Assembly (NCBI GenBank): GCA_019448385.1
Contig: JAGTXO010000024.1
Location: 498,574 to 562,573, forward strand
DNA: 64,000 bases
From: Diacronema lutheri
Taxonomy: Eukaryota; Haptophyta; Pavlovophyceae; Pavlovales; Pavlovaceae
Direction of reading: 5' to 3'
The stretch's first letter is position 1, and the number at the start of each line of letters is the position of its first letter. Shown here piece by piece: positions 10,612 to 21,811 of this stretch. The position numbers and the translations under genes were made by a program. A model generated the notes under the pieces. It did not search any database. It saw only the letters and a program-made list of their open reading frames with translations, and was not told the origin of the DNA.

Positions 10612-12616
10612 ATGCGCCACCGGCTGGCTCGGCTGCCGAGCTTCGCGTCGCGCACGCCGCCGAGGCTGCGCGCCGCGACGTCGGTGGCGGCGGGCGCGAA
10701 AATGGGCGTGCTCTCGTGGTTTGGGCTGAGCGGCAGCGCGTCCGCGCCCATCGACCCGGCGGCCATCACGTTCCTCTCGATGACGCCGCGCCCGACGCTC
10801 GCAAGCCGGCTGTGGCAGTGGCTCGGCTCCAAGCGCGCGCTCGGCGCGCTGGGCAACGGTGGGCTGCCGACGCTGGTGGCGGAGGTGATCCTCGTCGTCG
10901 CGACACTCTCGCTCTTCCAGCTGCTCATCCGCTTCGTCCGGCAGGTCGTCGCGCTCCTCAAGGAGGTGCGCAGGCGCAACGCGGCCGACGACGACGGCGC
11001 AGACGCGGGCTACTTGCACGGCCCGACGGGCTCGCCGCGCGGCCCGCTCGCGCCGCCACCGCGCGGGCTGCCCGCGCTGCCGCTCCTCGGCCTCGTCGTC
11101 TCCGTGCTCGGCGCGTCGGCGCTCGACTCCTTCGCCGCATCCGGGCTGCTGCGCACGGGTGCGGCGAGCGCGTGGGTGCGCTGGATCATTGGTCTACGGC
11201 TGGGCTGCGACCTGCTCCTCGAGGTGGCGCTCGCGGCGGTGGCGCTGCACCTGCTCGACGTGCTGCGCAGCCGCATTGTCTCGGAGGAGACCGCCGTCCT
11301 CGGCCAGAAGATCATGGGCGGATCGTCGCCGCTGCAGGCGGGGCGCGGGCTGGCGCGGCCACGCACGCTCGACCGGCGCGCGTCGATCAACGAGGCGCGG
11401 TTGAACACGCTCGTGCAGACGCTCTCGGCGGCGGTGTGGGTGCTCACGGCCTTTGCGCTCCTCGACACTGTCGGCGTCAAGTTCCAGGCGCGCGCGTGCG
11501 CGCCGCGCCGTGCGCGCGCGTCCGGGGCCGCGTCCGGGGCCGCGTCCGGGGCCGCGTCCGGGGCCGCGTCCGGGGCCGCGTCCGGGGCCGCGTCCGGGGC
11601 CGCGTCCGGGGCCGCGTCCGGGGCCGCGTCCGGGGCCGCGTCCGGGGCCGCGTCCGGGGCCGCGTCCGGGGCCGCGTCCGGGGCCGCGTCCGGGGCCGCG
11701 TCCGGGGCCGCGTCCGGGGCCGCGTCCGGGGCCGCGTCCGGGGCCGCGTCCGGGGCCACGCATCCGAACGGCGCGCGCGGACGCCCCCCCCCCCCCCCCC
11801 CCCCCCTCTACCCGGCGGCTGCGCAGGCGCTGCTGACGCTGGGCGGCGTCTCGTCGGTGCTGCTCGGCTTCGTCGGGCGCGACATCCTCTCCAACCTGAT
11901 GGGCGCGACGGTGCTGTACGCGGCGCAACCCTTCACCAAGGGCGACTGGATCCAGTCGATCAAGGAGGCGTCGGACGGGCGGCGCGAGATCGACGGGTGG
12001 GTTGAGAAGATCGGCTGGTACTACACGGTGATCAACACGTGGGACAAGCGGCCGTTACATCTGCCGAATTCCAAACTGGCAACGATGGAGGTGATCAACG
12101 CCAGTCGCATGACCAACCGGCGCATCCTGTGGCAGCCAAAGGTGCGGCTCGCGGACATGGCGGTGATGCCGCAGATCGTGTCGGAGATGCGCGAGGCGCT
12201 GCTCGCAAACCCCGAGCTCGACCCGGAGCAGCACCGCTTTGTCTTCCTGCGCTCGGTGAGCGAGTTGTCGCTCGACCTGTGGATCTCGTGCCACACGCGC
12301 TCCGTCTTCCTCGAGGACTTCTTGCGCATCAACCAGGGCATCATCTTCACCTTCTCGCAGATCCTGCGCAGGCACGGCGCGCGCTTCGCCGACCGCAACC
12401 AGCGCGAGGCGCGGATTCTGCGCGCAGACTCCGTCGCGCCGCCCGCGCCGCGCGTGCGCCAGCGGCGCATGCAGCCCGCCGGCGTGGCGGCGCGCGGCGC
12501 GGCGGGCGCGGCGCAGGGGCCGCGCGGGCCGCCGTCCGCGTACGCGCCGCGCTACGGCGGCGCGCCGCCGGCGCGGGCGACGGACGCGCCGTTCGCCGCC
12601 ACGCCGGGCGGCGCCT

Positions 12617-12656
<40 letters not shown>

Positions 12657-12658
12657 TG

Positions 12659-12691
<33 letters not shown>

Positions 12692-12817
12692 AGGGCGTGG
12701 GCGCGGCCGCGCGCCTGGCCGAGGCGGACGAGGCGGAAGAGGCGTTGCGCGCGCAGCTGGCGCGCATGGCGGCCGGCGACGACGACGGCGACGACGACGA
12801 CGAGGCGCGCGCGCGAC

Positions 12818-12849
<32 letters not shown>

Positions 12850-13964
12850 CGCGTGCTCTCCGGCGGGCTCGGGCAGGTGTGGCGGCGGCCGCGCATCGCC
12901 ATCGACGTGGACGCGCAGGAGGCGGCGGACGAGGGCGCGGACGACGGGCAGGCCGTGAGCGCAGCGGGCGGCCCGCCCGCCGCTGAGCGCGACATGCGCA
13001 CACTTCTCGCCTACCAGGCGGAGCTCGAGGCGGCGTTGCGCGCGCGCCTCGACGAGATGGCCGCGCGCGAGGCGGGCCTCGCCCGGCAGCAGCAGGTGGC
13101 CGAGTCGGCGTGGGAGCGGCGCTTCGCGCAGGCGATCTCGACGGTCGCCGCGCGCGAGCGCGCGCTCGATGCCGCCGCGTCGCTGCTCGAGTTGCGCGAG
13201 CGCGCGCTCAGCGCGAAGGAGCTCGCCGCGCAGCTGCGCGCGCGCGCGCTCGCCGCCGCGGCGTCGGCCGCCGGCCCCGACGTGGTGGCGGAGGCGGCGG
13301 CGGCGGCGGCGGAGGCGGAGGCAGCGGCGGCCGACGCGCGCGCCGCGCGCGCCGAGCGGGCGACGGGCATGGGCACGCTCGACGCGCAGTGCGGAGCGGC
13401 GGCGACGGCCGGCGCGGGCACGCCCATCCCCGACGCGGTCGTCGAGGCGGCCGTCGCCGCTGCCGCAGCCGCCGCCGGCGGCGCGAGCGGGGGCCAGCTG
13501 CCGCCGCCGGACCTGCACGCGGCGGCGGCGGCGGCGGCGGCGGTGGCCGACGGCGACGACACGGGCGGGGAGGCGGCGGCGGAGGAGGCGGGGGGCTTGG
13601 CCAGCGCCGGAGTCGGCGGCGCGCCGCTCGGCGACGCGGGCGTGCGGGCGGGAGCGGGCGCGAACGGCGTCACGTCCGAGGCGCCCGCGCAGTCACCCGC
13701 CGCGCTTGCCGACGACTGGGACGAGTCCGTCGAGGCGGAGTGGGACAGGGCGGTGAGTGCAGAGGGCGCGCGCAGGCCGCAGCGCCCGCCGCTCGATGCG
13801 CCCGAGCGCGAGATGGCACAGGCGGCGGCGCAGGCCGCCGCCGCCGCGCAGGCCGCCGCCACCGCCGCTGCCGCCGCCGCGCAGGCCGCCGAGCCGGCCG
13901 CCGCCGCCACCGCCGCCTCCTTCGTGCAGCCACCGCCCGCTGCGGCCGGCGCCCAGCCGACGCT

Positions 13965-14005
<41 letters not shown>

Positions 14006-14253
14006 AAGCCGCGCCGGTGGCGAGCGCGCAGGCCACCGCCGCGCCGCGCGATGCGGCCGCGGCCACCACGGAGCTCACGCCGTCCGCCGCCGAGCCGCGG
14101 CCCGTGGGCGCGCCGCCGCCCGCCACGGCCGACGCGCCGCCCGCGCCCGACGCGCCGGCCGCGGCCGACGCGGACGGCAGCGGCAAGGCGGGCGGCAAGG
14201 AGGGCGCTGGGCGCACGGACAACGACATCCCGCTGACGCAGATGGGCGAGTAG
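10612..14253 (+). CDS. MscS-family mechanosensitive channel, organelle-type
   Basis: Exons are 10612-11487 and 11827-14253 (about 1,100 residues). The first 30 residues are Arg/Ser/Ala-rich without acids, like an organelle transit peptide. Hydrophobic segments follow near residues 85-115, 145-170, 180-210 and 270-295. The pore helix and beta domain are typical MscS: GGVSSVLLGFVGRDILSNLM, then QPFTKGDWI, HLPNSKLATMEVIN and a C-terminal alpha/beta part. MscS channels open under membrane tension and release solutes; eukaryotic forms sit in plastid, mitochondrial or plasma membranes. After about residue 500 the protein is low complexity: poly-Ala, an Asp run, Pro run and coiled coil. The intron 11488-11826 is 339 nt, in frame and open, with GC donor (CAG|GCGCGC) and GCGCAG acceptor. 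Its repeats and poly-C, which would interrupt the fold, argue that it is spliced out. Confidence 0.82.
11521..11757. repeat. 12-bp tandem array in the MscS-gene intron
   Basis: About 20 nearly perfect copies of GCGTCCGGGGCC are followed by 23 C (11784-11806). The unit is a multiple of three, so it reads through as Ala-Ser-Gly-Ala on one strand and Pro-Asp-Ala-Ala on the other. Confidence 0.92.
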
Positions 14254-14267
14254 CGGCGACGGGCCGC

Positions 14268-14269
<2 letters not shown>

Positions 14270-14303
<34 letters not shown>
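14270..14303. repeat. Poly-G tract (34 G)
   Basis: An uninterrupted G run starts 17 nt after the stop of the MscS-family gene. The rest of 14254-14442 shows no gene; it contains a repeated CGGCTCATC pair near 14422-14444. Confidence 0.9.
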
Positions 14304-14442
14304 CGGATGGTCGCGTCGACGGGCGCGGTGTGTCGCACGGGCGTGGGCAGCCATGAGACCAGACACTGGCCGAGGACGACAGTCATGAGGGCCAGGCAAA
14401 GGGCCTTGGCAGTCGTAATCACGGCTCATCGATCACGGCTCA

Positions 14443-15552
14443 TCAGCAAACGTTGCGCACGCGCTCTGCGAGTGGCGGGCATGGGAGCCCTTCCTCCCGC
14501 GCGCCACTCGTGCCGCGCGGCGCGCGGAACGGGCTCGCCGCGCGCGCGCGCGCGAGGTCGCGCTGGTACACCGCCGCCGCCGCCGCGTTGTGCTCGCCCC
14601 ACAGCGCGATCAGCGCCGCGGCGGCGCGCGGCGCGCGCGCCGCGTCCGGCTCGCAGCGGCCGGCGGCGGCGCGTCGCCTGCGCACGACGGTGGACCAGGC
14701 GTGCAGCGCGAGCGCGACGGACCGGCGATGGACAAATTCGGACGGCGGCGCCGCGAGCAGCGCGCCGTTGAGCATCTGCGCGAGCGCGCGCGGCAGCTCG
14801 GCCAGCGGGCGCTGCCGGTCGGCGTACTCGGCGGCGACGAAGGCGCAGTTCCACGATGCGTAGAGCGAGAGCCAGGCGGTGGCGAGCGGTGGGTGGACGT
14901 GCACGGTGGCGCGCGCGTCGGCGCCCACCGATGCGGGCGCGCAGAGCACAGGCCGCGCGCCGCCGTGCACGCGGGCGTACGTCCGCGCCCGCCCGCCGTT
15001 CGGCCGCGCGGCCGCTAGCGCGCAGCCGGCGCGCGCGTTGGGCACGCGGCCACCGAGCGCGTCGGCGAGGGTAGCCTCGAGGATGTTGGCGGGCAGTCCG
15101 ATGTGCGCGAACTCGGGCTCGATGGCGCGCGCCTCCCTCGCGCGTGCGAGCCGGCCGAGCGCGAGCGAGATCGTATCGAGCTTGGCGCCCTCGAACGGCG
15201 ACAGTAGCCGCCGCCAGTCGCGCCCGACAGCGTCGCTGCGCGCGAGGCGGGCGAGGTGGTCCGCAAGCTGGCGCGTTGCGCTCTGGTCGCCCGCGTCCAC
15301 CACGCAGCGCGTCGCGCGCTGCAGAAAGAGCGCGTACGTGAGCCCGTCGACGACAGACGCGGCGCGCGCGCGCTCGGCCGCTGTCGCACCCGCGGCGCTG
15401 GCGGGTGGCGCGGCGCCGATGAGACCACGGGCGTGCGCCACGTCGAGGAAGCGCACGAGCGTGGGCGAGCGCGCCGCGACGGATCTACCGAGCGCGCCGA
15501 CGAGCGCGGGCCACGTCGCCTCGTCGCGCTCGAGCGCGCCAAGCCGCGCCAT
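14443..15552 (-). CDS. Unrecognised protein, about 369 residues
   Basis: An open frame from the ATG at 15552 to TGA at 14443 (the frame extends to 15732 without an ATG). The composition is globular rather than repetitive, for example ALERDEATWPALVGALG, LLSPFEGAKLDTISLALG, FAHIGLPANILEATLADALG, LATAWLSLYASWNCAFVAAEY and a C-terminal EHNAAAAVYQRD. It has alternating hydrophobic helices but no signal peptide or clear membrane span. I do not recognise the family. Helical LVRFLDVAHARGL-like segments vaguely recall FAST-kinase/RAP-type organellar RNA proteins, which is only an impression. An alternative ATG in another frame near 15700 could supply an N-terminal exon. It is divergent from the coiled-coil gene at 15809. 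Confidence 0.5.
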   Translation of the reverse strand: MARLGALERDEATWPALVGALGRSVAARSPTLVRFLDVAHARGLIGAAPPASAAGATAAERARAASVVDGLTYALFLQRATRCVVDAGDQSATRQLADHLARLARSDAVGRDWRRLLSPFEGAKLDTISLALGRLARAREARAIEPEFAHIGLPANILEATLADALGGRVPNARAGCALAAARPNGGRARTYARVHGGARPVLCAPASVGADARATVHVHPPLATAWLSLYASWNCAFVAAEYADRQRPLAELPRALAQMLNGALLAAPPSEFVHRRSVALALHAWSTVVRRRRAAAGRCEPDAARAPRAAAALIALWGEHNAAAAAVYQRDLARARAASPFRAPRGTSGAREEGLPCPPLAERVRNVC

Positions 15553-15808
15553 GCACGGCAGCGCGCCGAGGCGCAGGTCAGCGCCGAGCGCGGTGACGGC
15601 GGCGGCGGAAGGTCGCGGGGGCCCGCGATCGCGATGGCGTGCAGCAGCGTGGCCTGCAGGTGCGCGAGACCTGGCGCGTGCGCGCGCGCGAGAAGCATGT
15701 CGCCCGTCGGACGGCCAAGACCCCGGCTGCACTCTAATTTGCGCGGTAAATGCGTCCGGAGGCGCGAGTCCGGCGTCGAGGGCGCCTCTCGACGGGCGCG
15801 TTCAAAAA
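15553..15808. promoter_or_regulatory. Divergent intergenic region
   Basis: 256 bp between two divergent starts. It may include 5' coding sequence or an exon of the minus gene, because that frame stays open to 15732. A CTCTAATTTGCGCGGTAAAT stretch at 15731-15750 is the only AT-rich patch. Confidence 0.25.
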
Positions 15809-17796
15809 ATGTCGCCCCGACGGGGAGCGCCGGCGGAAGGGCCGTGCGCGCTCGAGCCGGCGCGGCTTGGCGAGCCGAGCAAGGCGTCGCTCCCGCCGCT
15901 GCACCGCCGCGGATATAGCGGCCGCGGCGCGGACGGCCCGTCGCCTCCGCGGCCACCGCGCTCGCCCGAGGGCGAGCGGCTCTCGCGCAGCCCGCATAGC
16001 CGCTCGCCGCCACTCTCGATGGCGGCGCCGGCGGTGCAGGGCGGCGCGCGCGTTGCCGGCGCGCGTGCCGCGTCCTGGCCACGTGCTGACGAGCGCGGTG
16101 CGCCCCTGCTGTCCGAGCGCTGGCCGCCGGACGGCGGCGGAGCGCGAAGCGGGCCGGCCGCGACGCCGCGCGCTGCGGCCGCGGCTGCGGCGGCAGCGGC
16201 GGCGGCAGCCTTGGCGGCTGGAGGCGCGGCGCAGCACGCGCTGGTGACGAGTGGTAGCGTCTGTGACCGGCGCGCGCGTGCGCCGAGCTGGGCTGACGCA
16301 AGCTCGGCCGACGACGGCCGGGCGGAGGCGGACGCTGTGCGCGACGGGGGCGCGGCCGCGAGCTGGGGCCCTGCCGCGCGCCCCGCTGCCGAGCGCAGCC
16401 GGCGCGCGCTGCTCTTCGAGACGCGCGAGCGCGACGAGGGCGAGGGCTGGCGCGAGCCCACGCGCGGCGCGGGGCACGCGCCATCGTGGAGTTGCGCCCA
16501 CGCCCGAGGCGGCGCGGGGGAGGCCGCGGGGACTGCGCGTGGCGGGAGCGGGAGGGCTGGCGCCGCGCTGCGCGAGCTCGACGAGCTGGAGGCGAGAGCG
16601 GAGGCCGAGCTGCGCGAGCTGCGCGTCGTGCACGCGCGCCGCGCTGCGTTGGCCGGGAGGGGCGGCGGCGGCGGCGGCGGCGGCGGCGGCAGCGGCAGCA
16701 TGCAGCCGACGCGCGTGTGGGAGGAAGCGCGCGCGGCGGCCGGGGGCGAGGCCGGGGGCGAGGCCGGCGGCGAGGAGCTGCGGCTCGTGCGAGCGCGAGA
16801 GGCCGCGTCCGCGCGCGAGGCGGCGCTGCGCGTGCAGCTGCGCGATGTGTGCGCGTCGGTCGGCGCCGCGCAGCTGCGCGCACTGCGTGCGCTGCTCGTG
16901 CTCTTCGCGATGCTCAGCCGGCAGCTGAGGGCGCGCGCATTCCTCGCGCTGCGGCTGCACGTCGCCGCGCAGAGGCTCGGCCGAGCGGCGCGCGCCGCCG
17001 CGCCGCTCCTCGAGCAGCGCGCGCCGCTCGGCGGCGGCGGCGGCGGCGAGGGCGGCCCGCGCGGCGCGCCGTCGCCGCCCGTCCCGCTGCTCCCGCCCGT
17101 GCCGCCGCCGCTGCCCCTCCCGTACGGCGCGGTGCGCGCCGAGGCGGAGGCGGACCGGGCGAGCGAGCAGCTGCGCGCCGAGGTGGACGAGCTGCGCCAG
17201 GCGCTCGGCAGGGAGCGCGCGCGCAGCCGCGCCGACGCGCGCCGCGCCGACGCCTCGGCCGACGCGGCGGCGAAAGCGCTCGACGCGGCGCGCGCCGAGG
17301 CGGCCACGCTCGCGCGCAGGGCGACGCTGCTCGCGCGCACGGCCGTCGTGCGCGAGGGCGAGGTGGTGAGGCTCAAGGCGGCGGCAGCGGCGGCGGCCAA
17401 GGGCGCACAACCCGCCGCCGCGTCCGCGCTGCCCGCGCAGGCGACCGCCGCCGTCGTCGGCGCCAGCGGCCGCGCGGCGCGCGCGCCCGCACCGCCGCCG
17501 CCGCTCGGCGCGGTGCCCGCGTCGGTGGCCGCGCAGCTCGCGGCGTGCGCCGCGGCCAACGCCGAGCTGCGCGGCCGATGCGAGCAGCTCGCGCGCCGCG
17601 CGGAGGCGGCCGAGGCCGCCGCCGCCGCCGCGACACGCGCGAGCGGCGTGTGCTCTGCAGCCGCGTGCGCGCCGTCGGCTCCGCCATACGCGCGGCTGCT
17701 CCAGCCGTCGCCCACGCGCGCGGCTGCAGCGGCGGCCGCAGCGGCCGCCGCCGCCGCGGCCGCTGCGCGCGGCGCGCGCGGGCCGGCGCACGCCGT

Positions 17797-17827
<31 letters not shown>

Positions 17828-18436
17828 TCGCTCGCCACCGCCGCCGCGCAGCTCGAGTTGGAGCTGCGCGCGGCGCGCGACGAGATGGCGGCGGCATCGC
17901 AGGTCGCGGCCTCGCCGTGTGCGCCCGAGGCGGCGGCGGCGCGCGCGGCGGCCGACGCGCCTGCGTCCGGCGCCGCGCTGCTCGAGCGCGACGCGGCGCT
18001 CGACCGGCTGCAAGCGGACGCGCGCGCAGCCGACGCGCGCGCGGCCGACGCCGAGGCGCGCGCCGCGCGCGCTGCGGAGGCGGAGGCGCGCGCGGCGCGC
18101 TCGGCCGACGAGGCGGACGCGCGCGCCGCCGCCGCGGAGGCGCGCGCGGTGCGCGCGGCCGAGGCGGCGGAGGCGCGCGTGGCGGCGGCCGAGCGAGCGC
18201 GCGGGGCGACGGCACACAGCGGCGCCGACGCCGACGCGACGGCCGTGCGCGAGGCGGAGGCGGCGGCGGCGGTGTCGGCGCGCGCGCGCGCCGCTGCGGC
18301 CGAGCGGCGCGCGGACGGCGCGGACGCGGCGCGGCTCGCGGCGGAGGAGCGCGGCTTCGCGCTCGAGCGGCGGCTCGACGCGGCCGAGCGGCGGCTGGGC
18401 GCGGCGGAAGCGGAGGCGCGCGCGCGCGCGCAGGGC

Positions 18437-18494
<58 letters not shown>

Positions 18495-19411
18495 TGCGCG
18501 ACCGCGCGGCCGCGGCCGAGGCGGCGCGCGACGCGCTGCACGCGCGGCTCGACGCGCACGAAGCGCACGCGCGCGAGAGTGCCGACGCGCTGCGCGCCGC
18601 GCGAGCGGCCGCCGAGCGCGCGAACGCGGCCGAGGCGCGCCACGCCGCGGGCGAAAGCGCGGCCGTCGACGCCGAGCGGCGCCGCGCGGCTGCGGCCGAG
18701 GCGCGTGCCGACGCGGCGACGCGCCGTGCGGAGGCAGCGGAGGAAGCTGCCGCGCGCGCTAGCGAGCGCGCGGCGGCGGTGGCTGTTGCCGCCGCCGCCG
18801 CCGCCGCCGCCGGCGCGCGCGCTGCTTCGCCCGCGCGGCCCGCCGCCGCCAGGTCCGCTGCCGCCGAGCGGCCCGTCTCGCCTGCCGCCGCCGCGCTCGG
18901 CGAGGCCGAGGCTCGGATGGCGCGGATGCGCGCGCGCACCGACGCGTCGACCGGCGGCGTTGGCGTTGGCGGCGGGCGAGAAGGCGCGCGCTCGCCGCCG
19001 GCCACGCCATCGCGCGCCGAGGCGGCGCGCGCGTCGGCGGACGCCGAGGCGCGGCTCGCGCGGCTGCTCGCGCGCAACGGGCAGCAGCAACGGCCGTCGA
19101 GCGCCGAGCCCGCGCCGCGCGCGCCGAGTGCGCCCGCGTCAGCGCCCGCGCAGCCGTTGCCCGCCACGCAGCCGCTCGCGTCGAGCCTCGCGTCTGCCGA
19201 GGAGAAGCTGCAACGGCTGCGCGGCCGAGCGGGTGGACCTGGCCAGGGCGTTGGCGCCCTGCCGCCCGCCGCGCACGGCGCGGTCATCGCGCTGCCGCTC
19301 GTCGCGGGCGGCGCGGAGGTCGGTGGCTCCGCCGCGCGCGCAGCCGAGGACAAGCTGCGGCAGATCCGCGAGCGGCAGGCGGCGCGCGCAGCTCGCGTCT
19401 CCGCCGCGTAG
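15809..19411 (+). CDS. Long Ala-rich coiled-coil protein with poly-Gln
   Basis: One open frame of about 1,200 residues from an ATG in a good context (AAAAAATGTCG). The N-terminal 200 residues are Ser/Pro/Arg-rich and disordered. The rest alternates Gly/Ala/Pro linkers with heptad-rich coiled coil (LRELDELEARAEAELRELR, EADRASEQLRAEVDELRQAL and about 450 residues of AEARAA-type repeats), interrupted by 18 consecutive Gln near residue 885. The C-terminal 170 residues carry four spaced copies of a helix: AEARMARMRAR, AEARLARLLAR, AEEKLQRLRGR, AEDKLRQIRER. Such proteins are usually cytoskeletal, centrosomal or vesicle-tethering, but the sequence does not show which. The Ala bias may reflect GC pressure. 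No catalytic motif is seen. Confidence 0.7.
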
Positions 19412-19542
19412 GCGCTCGCATGCAGATCGCCGAGCCTTCGGAATCGGTGGGTGTGCGAGTGCCACACCGGCGCTGGTCAGGACTCAGGACTCTATCACAT
19501 GGCATGCTCTGTCACCAGCTGCGCGCGTAGGACGATCGGCAC

Positions 19543-19989
19543 TCAGATGCAGAGCGAGAGGCTCATCTCCTTCAGCCGCTCGAGCTCGCGCAAACGCGCC
19601 GCCGCGTCCGCGCCCTGCGCCGCTTCGAGCGCAGACGCCACCGCGTCAAGCAGCGCGACGCGCTCGGCGAGCGGCAAGCAGTCGGCGGGACCATTGGAAT
19701 CGGCCTCACCAGCACGCGCATCCAGATCATCCGCGCTGCGGTAGACCGCCCGCTCGCGCAACGTGTGCGCGTCGGCGAGCGCGCCGACGTCGGCTTGCTT
19801 GCGCTTCGCGCCGGCGCTCGCCACGTTGTAGCCGAGCTGGTGCGCGAGGGAGACGAGGTGCGTGCGCTCGGCGTGCGTCTGCGCGCTGAGCAGCGCGTGC
19901 GTGCTGAGCAGCGCGCTGATCATCGCCTGCTGCTGCTCCAGTCTGTGGCGCAAACGCTCCTCCTCCTCGTCCCCGCCCTCCGCCGCCAT
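19543..19989 (-). CDS. Small coiled-coil protein, 148 residues
   Basis: Open from the ATG at 19989 to TGA at 19543. The sequence starts with an acidic stretch (MAAEGGDEEEE), then a helix RLRHRLEQQQAMISALLSTH and a conserved-looking THLVSLAHQLGYNVAS, and ends in a leucine-heptad helix (AARLRELERLKEMSLSLCI). No known domain is recognised. It lies head-to-head with RPS2 (94-bp gap) and tail-to-tail with the long coiled-coil gene; their 3' ends are 131 bp apart. Codon use matches the neighbours, and the frame is balanced in composition, unlike the opposite-strand shadow. Confidence 0.6.
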   Translation of the reverse strand: MAAEGGDEEEERLRHRLEQQQAMISALLSTHALLSAQTHAERTHLVSLAHQLGYNVASAGAKRKQADVGALADAHTLRERAVYRSADDLDARAGEADSNGPADCLPLAERVALLDAVASALEAAQGADAAARLRELERLKEMSLSLCI

Positions 19990-20083
19990 CGTGCGCTCCG
20001 GCGGAGGGAGCCAGAGTCCGGCGGAGGGAGCCAGAGTCCGGCACGGAGACGTGCTCGCACGTGCCCTCCTGCGAGAGTACCAC
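19990..20083. promoter_or_regulatory. Divergent promoter of RPS2 with a 20-bp tandem repeat
   Basis: 94 bp between divergent ATGs. It contains two adjacent copies of CGGCGGAGGGAGCCAGAGTC (about 19999-20038), possible shared regulatory sites for the ribosomal-protein gene and its neighbour. Confidence 0.4.
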
Positions 20084-21045
20084 ATGGCTGACGCACCGCG
20101 TGGTCGTGGCGGCTTTGGCCGCGGCTTTGGCGGCGATCGCGGGCGTGGCGACCGCGGGCGCGGTGGGCGTGGCGATCGCCGCGGCCCGCGCCGTGGCCGT
20201 GACGGCGACGAGAAGGTGTGCGGCCCTCCGCGCGCGGCGCGCGCCGACGGCGCGCGCGGGCGCAGCGCGGAGTGCGGCGGCACCGAGCCGACGGTCGTGG
20301 CTGGCGCGGGCACGCCCGCTCGCACGCTTCGCGCCTTGGCGCCGCGCAGGAGTGGGTGCCGTGCACGAAGCTTGGCCGCCTCGTCAAGGACGGCAAGATC
20401 AAGTCGATCGAGCAGATCTACCTCTTCTCGCTCACCATCAAGGAGTATCAGATTGTCGACATTTTCCTCGGCACCAAGCTCAAGGACGAGGTGATGAAGA
20501 TCATGCCCGTGCAGAAGCAGACGAGCGCTGGCCAGCGCACGCGCTTCAAGGCGTTCGTCGCCGTCGGCGACAACGACGGGCACGTCGGGCTGGGCGTCAA
20601 GGCGTCCAAGGAGGTTGCGACGGCGATCCGCGGCGCGCTGATCAACGCCAAGACCAACGTGATCCCCGTGCGCCGCGGCTACTGGGGCAACAAGATTGGC
20701 CAGCCGCACACTATCCCCACCAAGCTCACGGGCAAGTGTGGCTCCGTCCGCTGCCGCCTTGTGCCGGCGCCGCGCGGCACGGGCATCGTCGCCGCACCGG
20801 GCTCGAAGAAGATGCTCACGATGGCCGGGCTGCAGGACTGCTACACGTCGTCAACCGGCCACACGAAGACGCTTGGCAACTTCATCAAGGCCGTCTTCGA
20901 CGCGCTGAGCAAGTCGTACTCGTTCCTCGCGCCCGAGCTGTGGAAGGAGACGCGCTTCTCGATGCCGCCCGCGCAGGAGTTTACCGACTACCTTGCAAAG
21001 GTGCACAAGCCGGGCGCGTACGCGCAGAAGCAGGTCGGCGCATAG
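20084..21045 (+). CDS. RPS2: 40S ribosomal protein S2 (uS5)
   Basis: Exons are 20084-20215 and 20350-21045, joined in phase 0 (GTGTGC...GCGCAG), giving 275 residues. The N-terminus is the usual RGG-rich tail ([22 protein letters not shown]). The core is unmistakable: [101 protein letters not shown] and [18 protein letters not shown]. It sits at the mRNA entry side of the small cytosolic ribosomal subunit and affects decoding accuracy. Its cytosolic type shows the window is eukaryotic nuclear DNA. Confidence 0.97.
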
Positions 21046-21334
21046 AGGTGTCCTGAGCCGGCGTTGAGTGACTCTCGCGTGCCACACGCTGGGGTGCGCG
21101 ACCGTGCCCCACAGTAAAGAAGCAGCCGAGAATGGCAAACCTCTCAGGCGCAGGCGACGTGGTCATCACCCGCTCGCTCGGCCGCACCCCAGGCACTTTC
21201 ACACATGGTCATCGCGCGCGCGGCGTAAACACCGGCGCGAGGCGCGCAGCGCCCGCGAATGGCCGGGCGGGCGCCGGCAGGTGCGCGCCGACCGCGTGCG
21301 CCGGCGATGACGAGCTCTGGGCTCGCGCCGACCG
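21046..21334. other. Gap between convergent RPS2 and bL21 genes
   Basis: 289 bp between two 3' ends. A small hairpin (GCGTG-CCA-CACGC, 21077-21089) lies 32 nt after the RPS2 stop, and another inverted repeat (CGAGC/GCTCG, about 21311-21325) adjoins the bL21 stop. No gene is seen. Confidence 0.4.
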
Positions 21335-21811
21335 CTAGCCGTTGAGCTGCGCCGCGTCAATGTTGACGACGCGCACAATTGTCACCTTTTGTCGGTGCCC
21401 CCGCCAGCGCCTGTACCCCTTTCGCCTCTTCTTCTTGAAGACGACGACCTTGTCGAGCTGGTTGTGCTCCTCCACGCGCACGACCACGCTCGCGCCCGCG
21501 ATGAGCGGAGAGCCGATGACGGTCCGGCGGCTCGACCCGGCGAGCAGCACGCGGTCGAGTGTGAGCGTCGAGCCGACGGGCGCGTTCAGCGACTGCGTGC
21601 AGAGCACGCAGTCAGGCGTCACCTTGTACTGCCTGCCGCTTAGCTCGACGATGGCAAAATGGTCGGCCGGCGGCGGCAGCACCGGCGCGTGCGTGAGTGC
21701 GGTGCGCGCCCATGCGGGCGAGGGGCCGAGCGGCGAAAAGAGCGCTCGCCGGCCGAGCACCATGCCCGCGCGCCACGCGCAACCCAGCCCGGCGAGCCGC
21801 CCGCGGAGCAT
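21335..21811 (-). CDS. Organellar ribosomal protein bL21
   Basis: 158 residues from the ATG at 21811 to TAG. The first 50 residues are Arg/Ala/Leu-rich and acid-poor (MLRGRLAGLGCAWRAG), typical of a mitochondrial or plastid targeting peptide. The mature part is a complete bL21: FAIVELSGRQYKVTPDC, VLLAGSSRRTVIGSPLI, VEEHNQLDKVVVFKKKRRK and the hallmark GYRRWRGHRQKVTIVRV. bL21 binds 23S-type rRNA in the bacterial-style large subunit. The presequence suggests mitochondrial rather than cytosolic use; plastid is possible. Confidence 0.9.
   Translation of the reverse strand: MLRGRLAGLGCAWRAGMVLGRRALFSPLGPSPAWARTALTHAPVLPPPADHFAIVELSGRQYKVTPDCVLCTQSLNAPVGSTLTLDRVLLAGSSRRTVIGSPLIAGASVVVRVEEHNQLDKVVVFKKKRRKGYRRWRGHRQKVTIVRVVNIDAAQLNG

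Noticed and set aside
11010-11928. Pro-Asp-Ala and Gly-Pro-Gly-Arg repeat frames on both strands
   Set aside because: They come from the 12-bp array inside the MscS-gene intron and are explained by unit length.
19543-20709. A 388-codon minus frame across RPS2
   Set aside because: Its N-terminal two thirds is antisense to RPS2 exons. Only the part from the ATG at 19989 is kept as a gene.
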